DNA of 19,775 nucleotides. Source: JAFGIN01 sp050301235 (GTDB lineage: Bacteria; Fibrobacterota; Chitinivibrionia; Chitinivibrionales; Chitinispirillaceae). Of this stretch, positions 14,327 to 19,775 are shown piece by piece. The notes under the pieces were generated by a model that saw nothing but the letters and a program-made list of their open reading frames with translations, ran no database searches and was not told the origin of the DNA. The position numbers and the translations under genes are program-made. The stretch's first letter is position 1. Each line of letters begins with the position of its first letter. Location of the stretch: the NCBI GenBank assembly GCA_050301235.1, contig JBNKZD010000234.1, forward strand, positions 1-19,775, read 5' to 3'.

Positions 14327-15271
14327 ATGCGCAGGATAAAAGCAGAAAGAAATATGCAAAGTTTTTTATTTATAATCGTTATGGGGTTTGCAAGTATTGA
14401 GAACAGTTCAGATGCTGATTCGAATTTGAAGAAACAAAACGTTAACAATGGAGAAGTCTATATTAAAAAAGATGATAATAGTACAACAGAAAAACAAAAA
14501 GAGACTGAGAATTTAATAATTAAAAGAATCTATGATCAACTCTCATCTTTGAAGAGCCAAAAAGAAGCTGCAGGCAAGGTTGTCGATTCAGTTAAACTAA
14601 TAAGAGTTATAAATACCATAGATTATACGTTTGCAAATGGAGCGCGAACGTTTGAAACATTCAAAATTGATAGCAATAAAATTATAAGATATGTGAGATT
14701 TAAAGATGAGTCAAAGAGAATGACTGATGAAGAAAGAATGTTTTGTTATCATTCAAAGAAAAATCCTGAGAGTTACGTAAACGTTTCTAAAGATGTAGCT
14801 GCAGAACTTGCCAGGAAAGCTCTTTTTATAATTTATGGTGAAAAAGAAGCTGTCAAGTTTGATTCAATAGAAATTAATGAAGATGAGGGATGTTATCATA
14901 TTTAATTCAAAGTAAAAATGAAAAATGACATCATGGACTGGCGAATGGCTTCATTTATGGTGAATGCAAACAACGGCAAAATTATTTCTATTGATACTAA
15001 GGGCTTACCTAAAAAAGGTTTCGATATAAATTATAAGCCCAAAATCTCAAAAGAAAAAGCATTAGAAATGTATTTCGTAAAAGCAAAAGAGTTACATGCT
15101 ATTATCGATATTACTTTCATTGGCATTTGTGATTTTACAAAAAAGGGGATCTGTAATACTCCCCGTAAAACATGGACTATATATGGTCAAAGAAAAGATG
15201 TGGAAACCGTTTCAGCATCGGGAATGATAATTGATTGTGAAACAGGGGAAATAATAGTTGATCTTAATTAA
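14327..15271 (+). pseudogene. PepSY-like protein interrupted by one in-frame TAA
   Basis: Two open segments, 14327-14905 (192 codons) and 14918-15271 (117 codons), are in the same frame and separated by a single TAA at 14903-14905 plus four sense codons. Read through, the chain is ~314 residues: a signal-like N-terminus (a better start may be ATG 14354, MQSFLFIIVMGFAS), a Lys/Glu-rich linker and two PepSY-like units, helix plus strands ending in NANNGKIISID and DCETGEIIVDLN. The TAA falls between two adjacent strands (GCYHI-stop-FKVKM), the middle of the first unit. The region is very AT-rich (12 G/C in the 60 bases I counted at 14461-14520). It is either a recent pseudogene, a read-through stop or a sequencing error. 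PepSY assignment is by pattern and not certain. Confidence 0.7.
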
Positions 15272-15384
15272 AAATTATTTTGTGTAAATGCACAGTTATC
15301 AAATAAAAAAATTATTGCAAACTCATTTCCCAGAATTATTTTATAGACTAGGAAATTTTTTTACTATGACTAAAGGAGGTCCTT

Positions 15385-15552
15385 ATGAACTTAAACAACA
15401 GCATTACAACTACAAACAACACAATGTCAGTCTGAGGACAGTCCGAGCTACGTTAAGCATAACCTCTTGATTTTTATTAATTTCTGTTAGTGCTACTCAC
15501 GCCCAAACTGTCTTCAGGAAAATTAAAAATTTCCAACAAAAAGGCAGTAATT
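15385..15552 (+). pseudogene. Remnant of a 5' gene end upstream of rtcB2
   Basis: A strong ribosome binding site, AAAGGAGG at 15372-15379, precedes an ATG (15385) that opens only 16 codons (MNLNNSITTTNNTMSV). In another frame the DNA continues with RATLSITS-stop-FLLISVSATHAQT, which looks like the hydrophobic core and AxA cleavage site of a signal peptide interrupted by TGA (15468-15470). This suggests the broken start of an exported-protein gene; a regulatory leader peptide is the alternative. The segment 15272-15551 contains nothing else recognisable. Confidence 0.35.
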
Positions 15553-16652
15553 TGATTAAAATTATTTCTTCAGAAAAAAGCTGGATCGAAAGTGTCGCGG
15601 TCGAGCAGCTTGAACATTTCAGTACTCTTCCGGGAGTGGTCTCTGCGATTGGATTTCCGGATCTGCATGCAGGTCCGGTTGGAATAGCGGTTTCTACAAG
15701 AGAAATTATTTATCCGCATATGACCGGAAGCGATATCGGGTGCGGAATGTGCTTTTGTCAAACCGATTCGCTGGTACGAAAAGCAAATCTCGATAAGATG
15801 GCGCATAAACTTACCGATCTGGATGCGCCATATGAAGGTGACGTGGAACAGTATTTTGAGTCAGTGAATTTACCTGTAAGGTTTGCTTCTGCACTTGGAA
15901 CAATTGGCGGCGGCAACCACTTCGCAGAACTTCAGCAAGTAGCTACCATTTATAATGAGAACCTGTTTTCAGAACTTGGGCTTGTGAAGGATGCGTTTAC
16001 ATTACTGGTGCACAGTGGATCACGTGTACTGGGACGATTGATAATTGACCAGTACATCGCAAAGAATGGTTCGGGAGGAGTGCCAGTAGATTCAACAGCA
16101 GGTGTGACATATATTCAGGAACATGATTATGCTGTGAAATGGGGTCGGTCAAACAGAGAACTGATTACTCGGCGCTTTATGGAAAAGTTACGTATCGAAG
16201 GGAGGATTGTTTCAGATACGATTCATAACAGTATTACAAAGGAGAGGTTCAGTGGAGGAGAACTCTGGGTACATCGCAAAGGTGCATCACCGGGCAATGC
16301 CGGCGTGACAGTAATTGCGGGGTCAAGAGGTTCACTGAGTTATCTTGTGAGACCAATTGGTGACAGTGAATCTGTCAATTTCTCACTGGCTCATGGCGCT
16401 GGTCGTAAACTTAAAAGAAACGAGATGAAAGGACGCTTATCGCATAAGTATACTCCTGAATCACTCACGCATACGAAATTTGGCGGGCGGGTAATTTGTG
16501 AAGATAAGGAACTGTTGTATGAAGAGGCTCCGGAGGCGTATAAAAACATTGAACAGGTAATTTCCGATCTGGAACATGCCGGGCTCATTGAAATTATCGC
16601 CAGCTATCAGCCGGTAATCACTTATAAGAAGAGGGCCGATACATGGAGTTGA
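15552..16652 (+). CDS. rtcB2: RtcB-family RNA ligase, RtcB2 type coupled to PrfH
   Basis: This 366-residue RtcB RNA ligase joins RNA ends bearing 2',3'-cyclic phosphate or 3'-phosphate to 5'-OH, using GTP and Mn2+. It is shorter than housekeeping RtcB (~408). Motifs: Asp61 and Cys64 in GSDIGCGM, GGGNHF with His123, His154 in LLVHSGSR, His225 in HNSI, SPGNAGVTVIAGSRGS (247-261), and the histidine expected to be guanylylated, His281 in LAHGAGRK. All metal and catalytic residues are present. The start is TTG 15552 with a weak AGGCAG upstream; homologues begin near KIISSEKSWIE, which agrees. The stop overlaps the prfH start by 10 bp, so the two are co-translated. No adjacent rtcA or rtcR was found. 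Confidence 0.93.
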   Translation: MIKIISSEKSWIESVAVEQLEHFSTLPGVVSAIGFPDLHAGPVGIAVSTREIIYPHMTGSDIGCGMCFCQTDSLVRKANLDKMAHKLTDLDAPYEGDVEQYFESVNLPVRFASALGTIGGGNHFAELQQVATIYNENLFSELGLVKDAFTLLVHSGSRVLGRLIIDQYIAKNGSGGVPVDSTAGVTYIQEHDYAVKWGRSNRELITRRFMEKLRIEGRIVSDTIHNSITKERFSGGELWVHRKGASPGNAGVTVIAGSRGSLSYLVRPIGDSESVNFSLAHGAGRKLKRNEMKGRLSHKYTPESLTHTKFGGRVICEDKELLYEEAPEAYKNIEQVISDLEHAGLIEIIASYQPVITYKKRADTWS

Positions 16653-17245
16653 TACAGATTTCAGCGGGCAGAGGCCCTGTCGAGTGTTCTTGGGTGGTTT
16701 GGAATGTGTATGAAAAATTTATCGAAACAGCAAAGGCACAATCACTATCAGTTTCCCTGATCGATAAGGAACCTGATCGTGAAAAGGATACTTACAAATC
16801 AATAACTGTTTCAATTACAGGAGAGAATGTATCACACTTCTGTTCTGAGTGGGTTGGAACGGTTCTGTGGACTGCACAAAGTCCGTTTCGCCCACATCAT
16901 AAACGGAAAAACTGGTTTGTTTCTGTAAACGTGATTCCTATGTTTAAGGAAGAAACATATTCTTTGAAAGATGTGAGAATCGAGACATTGCGATCATCGG
17001 GAGCAGGCGGTCAGCATGTGAATAAAACAGAATCCGGGGTTCGTGTCGTACACCTACCGACAAACACAGTCGTTCTAATTACAAACGAGAGGAGTCAATA
17101 TCAGAATAAGATGATAGCATTATCGCTATTATCGCACAAGATTAAGGAGAAAAGTGTAGAAAAAAAGGAGAAGCTCGAAAAACAGGTCTGGCAGAATCAT
17201 AATGAGCTGGTGAGAGGTAATCCGGTGAGGAGGTTTAAGGAGTAA
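16643..17245 (+). CDS. prfH: Peptide chain release factor H
   Basis: The 200-residue protein is a class I release-factor-like peptidyl-tRNA hydrolase without the codon-recognition domain of RF1/RF2. The catalytic GGQ (122-124) sits in LRSSGAGGQHVNKTESGVRV, and the basic C-terminus (EKKEKLEKQVWQNHNELVRG) is typical. SPFRPHHKRKNWFVSV (80-95) is a segment characteristic of PrfH. It starts at an ATG inside the rtcB2 gene (10-bp overlap). In the known family PrfH frees ribosomes whose 16S rRNA decoding centre has been cleaved, and the partner RtcB2 reseals the rRNA. The pair here is intact and should work as that repair system; its toxin or trigger is not visible. Confidence 0.95.
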   Translation: MELIQISAGRGPVECSWVVWNVYEKFIETAKAQSLSVSLIDKEPDREKDTYKSITVSITGENVSHFCSEWVGTVLWTAQSPFRPHHKRKNWFVSVNVIPMFKEETYSLKDVRIETLRSSGAGGQHVNKTESGVRVVHLPTNTVVLITNERSQYQNKMIALSLLSHKIKEKSVEKKEKLEKQVWQNHNELVRGNPVRRFKE

Positions 17246-17294
17246 AGAATATTATCATAATATGATTAACAGGTGTTAATTGAGAAAAATTTAA

Positions 17295-17346
17295 AAAATA
17301 TCGAATGGTGAATAACGAATCTTGAATATCGAAGTATGGGAATAAG
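17295..17346 (+). repeat. ATATCGAATAACGAAT-type direct repeat, left copy
   Basis: The 52-bp segment matches 17756-17807 at 46 of 52 positions, with 29 identical bases in a row (17310-17338 versus 17771-17799). It begins 50 bp after the prfH stop. Inverted relatives (TTCGATATTC...) occur at about 17359-17396 and 18378-18418. There is no coding role. Confidence 0.85.
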
Positions 17347-17382
17347 GAGAATTTTTTCTTTGATATTCGCTATTCGGAGTTC

Positions 17383-17562
17383 GATACTCGATATTGCTTT
17401 CTAATATTTTCATCATTTCTGATCCCGCAGCCCGGCGGTCTCATTGTCACTTTGTCTTCTTTTCTTATGGACCTGACGGCGGGTATGGGGAGTGCGAGTT
17501 CGGTGGTCCGGCACACGTCTGGTTTCCCCATAGCCATGGAGATTTGTGGTCGCAGGAGTTAA
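17383..17562 (+). repeat. Composite hairpin repeat, copy B
   Basis: It matches copy A (14010-14197): CCCGGCGGTCTCATTGTC, then GGGTATGGGGA (17481-17491) paired with TCCCCATAGCC (17525-17535, one mismatch), the same 33-nt loop with GGTGGTCCGGCACACGTC, and ATGGAGATTTGTGGTCGCAGG. Small indels between A and B shift the reading frame, so a protein is not conserved. It lies between the two direct repeats at 17295 and 17756. Confidence 0.87.
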
Positions 17563-17632
17563 CTGCTGATAATTTAAAAAATAGCGAATATCGAATAACT
17601 GTGATTCCTGACGGCGAAATCAAATGCTACTG

Positions 17633-17683
17633 GGTGTGGGTCAACAGATTGTGGGCGTCCCACCACACTCGCTGACCCACACC
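17633..17683. repeat. Nested perfect hairpins
   Basis: GGTGTGGGTCA (17633-17643) pairs perfectly with TGACCCACACC (17673-17683). Within its loop GTGGG (17651-17655) pairs with CCCAC (17659-17663) around CGT. No T run follows, so it is not a canonical terminator. It could be a REP-type element or part of a small RNA. It lies downstream of copy B and inside the direct-repeat-flanked block. Confidence 0.75.
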
Positions 17684-17755
17684 AAATCGCCTCCGGCGTC
17701 CATAATATTTGTAAAAACATTTTAATGATCCAGGCATTTGCCAATAAGGGTGTGT

Positions 17756-17807
17756 AAAATATCGGATACCGAATAACGAATCTTGAATATCGAAGTATGA
17801 GAACAAG
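17756..17807 (+). repeat. ATATCGAATAACGAAT-type direct repeat, right copy
   Basis: It is the direct-repeat partner of 17295-17346 in the same orientation, about 461 bp away. Together they bracket copy B and the nested hairpin, and close the gene-free stretch 17246-17890. The AhpD-like gene starts 84 bp downstream. Confidence 0.85.
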
Positions 17808-17890
17808 AACCTTTTGTTAAATTTAAGAATACTTCAGCCTGATCGTAATATTATAGTAGATATGCTATCACCTTACGAAAGGGGAAATTT

Positions 17891-18274
17891 ATGGACCGAG
17901 AACAGATTTATACAGATATGAAAAAAACACTTGGATTGGTGCCATCGATGTTTAAATCAATACCTGATGACACTCTTGAGTTAGAATGGGATCTTTTCAA
18001 AAAAAACGAACTTGAAGAGGGACCATTGCCGGGAAAATATCGTGAACTGATAGGTCTGGGAATAGCCGCGGTTTCAAAATGCAGGTATTGTACGTTTTTC
18101 CATACTGAAGTTGCTAAGATGTATGGTGCAACCGATGCAGAAATCGAAAACGCTTTGCGGTTCGCAAAATCATCAGCCGGCTGGAGCACCTATGTTAATG
18201 GATTGCAAATTGACATGGAGACGTTTAAAAAGGAGATTAAAGAGGTACGTAAGTTCGTGTCTGAGAAGAAATAA
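17891..18274 (+). CDS. Carboxymuconolactone decarboxylase / AhpD-like protein
   Basis: The 127-residue all-helical protein has the AhpD-type redox motif Cys64-x2-Cys67-x3-His71 in SKCRYCTFFHTEVAKMYGA. The length is usual for single-domain members (about 110-150). The preceding LPGKYRELIGLGIAA helix is typical. Proteins of this family act as alkylhydroperoxidase-like thiol reductants or have unassigned roles; true CMD activity is unlikely given the CxxC. There is no signal peptide, so it is cytoplasmic. AAAGGGG precedes the ATG. It stands alone between repeat blocks. Shared context with bcp is not evident, but both concern peroxide or thiol chemistry. Confidence 0.92.
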   Translation: MDREQIYTDMKKTLGLVPSMFKSIPDDTLELEWDLFKKNELEEGPLPGKYRELIGLGIAAVSKCRYCTFFHTEVAKMYGATDAEIENALRFAKSSAGWSTYVNGLQIDMETFKKEIKEVRKFVSEKK

Positions 18275-18286
18275 TGTTTCTGGTTT

Positions 18287-18308
18287 GGAGGGGATTTTTT
18301 TCCCCTTC
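18287..18308 (+). terminator. Possible terminator hairpin after the AhpD-like gene
   Basis: GGAGGGG (18287-18293) can pair with CCCCTTC (18302-18308) around an ATTTTTTT loop, 12 bp after the stop codon. The T run is in the loop and only a short T-rich tail follows, so the match to an intrinsic terminator is weak. Confidence 0.35.
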
Positions 18309-18369
18309 TTACCTATATCACAAGTCAAAAATAAATCGATTTCCTTTCTTTCTCCCCAACAGATTATCC

Positions 18370-18479
18370 CCTGTTTTTTTACTTCGATATTCATTATTTG
18401 GAGTTCGTTATTCGATATGTTTTCTTATATTTTCCTCTTTTCTGCTCCCTCAGTCCGGCCGTCTCTTTGTCCCTTAGTT
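18370..18479 (+). repeat. Composite hairpin repeat, variant copy C (left half only)
   Basis: TTCGATATTCATTATTTGGAG, TTCGTTATTCGATAT and the pyrimidine-rich CAGTCCGGCCGTCTCTTTGTC stretch match the left halves of copies A and B. The GGGTATGGGGA hairpin half is absent and replaced by the different structured segment at 18486-18660. Confidence 0.7.
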
Positions 18480-18485
18480 CGGACG

Positions 18486-18660
18486 GAGGGTGTTACCCGT
18501 AATGGTATGAAGGGTAACAGTGTTTTCTGACCAAGTCAAGATGGTTCCTCTACCGCAGGACAGAAAATACCGGCTCGCGATAACGAGAACCCGGAGGAGT
18601 GATGCCTGCCCACCAAAAAGGGCAGAGAGCAGCCACCCAATAAGGGAACGCCCAAATTAA
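18486..18660 (+). ncRNA. Candidate structured RNA of unknown type
   Basis: Four consecutive perfect stems occur in about 140 nt: TGTTACCC/GGGTAACA (18491-18498 with 18512-18519), TTTTCTG/CAGAAAA (18523-18529 with 18561-18567), CTCG/CGAG (18574-18577 with 18584-18587) and CTGCCC/GGGCAG (18606-18611 with 18620-18625). There is no good open frame. It does not fit tmRNA, RNase P, 6S RNA or the riboswitch cores I know by sight. The remaining spacer to 18860 is AT-rich and shows nothing I recognise. Confidence 0.4.
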
Positions 18661-18864
18661 TGATTTTAATTCACTGTAAAGAAAATCAGTAATGTCAACA
18701 TACTGACCACCTGGGTAATAATATGGAGCCGTCGAAATTATCTGTAAAAAGATTTAATTTTCTATCAACCATCAGCAAAAATTCTCTAAAAGTGCTATAA
18801 TTACATTAAAGACCGAAAGATTTTCAACGGTGGGGACGCTTTGAAGTTCCTTCGTGGGTAATGA

Positions 18865-19775
18865 TACTTCTACACCATGAACGACTGGAAGCTCTTCTCA
18901 ACAGTGGACATGGTGAACTGGACCGACCACGGCACTCCCGCCGGTGGGAAGACATTCAGCTGGTTCACCGACAATGCCTGGGCTCCACAAGCTGTCGCGA
19001 GAAACGGAAAATTCTATCTGTACGTACCGCTGAACAACAACACCGGCGCGAAAATCGGAGTATGTATCGCGGACAATCCGGAAGGCCCGTTCAAGGACCC
19101 GGTCGGCAAAGCTATAGCCCAAAGTGGAGGCATGGCCATCGACCCGACGGTGTTCATTGATGATGACGGGCAAGCCTACTTGTTCTGGGGGAATCGCAAT
19201 CTCCGTATGGTGAGGCTAAACTCCGACATGATCAGCACTACGGGGAGCGTTACATCCAACATACCGATGCAGGGATTCACTGAAGGACCCTGGTTCTACA
19301 GGCGGGGGGGCTATCTACTACCTCGTTTATGCCGGGAGCGGCGAAAAGATCAGTTATGCGACCAGTGATGCACCAACCGGTCCCTGGACCTACAAAGGCG
19401 ACATTTTCGGCAACCCCTCGATTGCCACCAATCATCCCGGGGTCGTCGACTACAAAGGTCACTCGTATTGCTTCTATCACAACGGTACATTGCCGGGCGG
19501 AGGAAGCTTCAAACGCTCGGTGTGCGTGGAAGAGTTCACCTACAAAGCCGATGGGAGCATTCCCAAACTCACCATGAGCACCAAAGGACCGGCTGCCGTT
19601 GCCACCCTGAATCCCTACCTGCGGACCGAAGCCGAGACTATCGCTTTTTCATCCGGGCTTAAGACCGAGGTGTGCACCGACAGCGGGGCCGGGATCAATG
19701 TCACCTCCATCAACAATGGCGACTACATCAAGGTCAGGGAGGTCGATTTCAAGGGCGGTGCTATCTCGTTCGAGG
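18865..19775 (+). pseudogene. GH43 glycoside hydrolase with CBM6, 5'-truncated and frameshifted, runs off window
   Basis: The frame YFYTMNDWKLFSTVDMVNW...MAIDPTVFIDDDGQAYLFWG...FTEGPWFY is a GH43 catalytic domain (arabinofuranosidase or xylosidase type). Counting from ATG 18877, it shows the modulating Asp89 and acid Glu136. The N-terminal blade with the general-base Asp is missing: TGA 18862 lies just upstream and no signal peptide exists. At the G7 run 19304-19310 the frame shifts; the continuation IYYLVYAGSGEKISYATSDAPTG follows in another frame and one fewer G restores it. It leads into a CBM6-like domain (GLKTEVCTDSG...NNGDYIKVREVDF) that is cut by the window end. GC content (37 of 60 bases at 18901-18960) is far above that of the rest. 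Confidence 0.85.

Noticed and set aside
15288..15470. 60-codon ORF upstream of rtcB2
   Set aside because: It has no ribosome binding site and no recognisable content apart from the signal-peptide-like end discussed as a remnant.
18486..18660. 5' part of a group II intron
   Set aside because: Structured and with suggestive fragments, but there is no GTGYG-type 5' end, no domain V hairpin downstream and no reverse transcriptase ORF. Kept only as an untyped structured-RNA candidate.

Overview
The window looks like a chromosomal stretch from a Gram-negative, polysaccharide-degrading bacterium, most likely in or near Fibrobacterota (Chitinispirillum-like) or a neighbouring FCB/PVC lineage. The hints are a Minf_1886-family protein, a decayed gene with a type IX-secretion-like C-terminal tail, a secreted GH5 glucanase, a GH43-CBM6 fragment and several lipoproteins. 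This taxonomic call is inference from gene content; no rRNA or other marker gene is present.

Positions 1-6811 carry ordinary metabolic and repair genes: the tail of an unknown gene, a D-cysteine desulfhydrase/ACC-deaminase-like PLP enzyme (-), a small lipoprotein (+), a Bcp-type peroxiredoxin (-), a YqhD-like iron-type alcohol dehydrogenase, an SDR oxidoreductase and the helicase RecD2. Positions 6982-11040 hold tRNA-Arg(CCG), a STAS / proline-rich / transmembrane / 2xPEGA protein that appears to start at an ATT codon, an M23 cell-wall endopeptidase, an overlapping Minf_1886-family gene and tRNA-Phe(GAA). The three proteins form a probable cell-envelope operon between the tRNAs. A GH5 glucanase (-) follows.

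From about 12.4 kb the window becomes accessory in character. It has AT-rich lipoprotein and PepSY-like genes, one of them interrupted by an in-frame TAA, a decayed secreted-protein gene, many dispersed hairpin repeats, and an intact RtcB-family RNA ligase plus peptide release factor H (rtcB2-prfH) pair whose genes overlap by 10 nt. This pair is the most functionally striking system here. In the known family it repairs and rescues ribosomes whose rRNA has been cut. An AhpD-like protein follows. The last ~0.9 kb shifts abruptly to GC-rich sequence encoding a 5'-truncated, frameshifted GH43-CBM6 enzyme.

At least three families of intergenic repeats are spread through the window: a ~120-140 bp MITE-like element (3 copies), a hairpin element in two full copies plus one variant, and ATATCGAATAACGAAT-type repeats. 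There are also telomere-like tandem repeats and a candidate structured RNA. No transposase, integrase or CRISPR array was seen.
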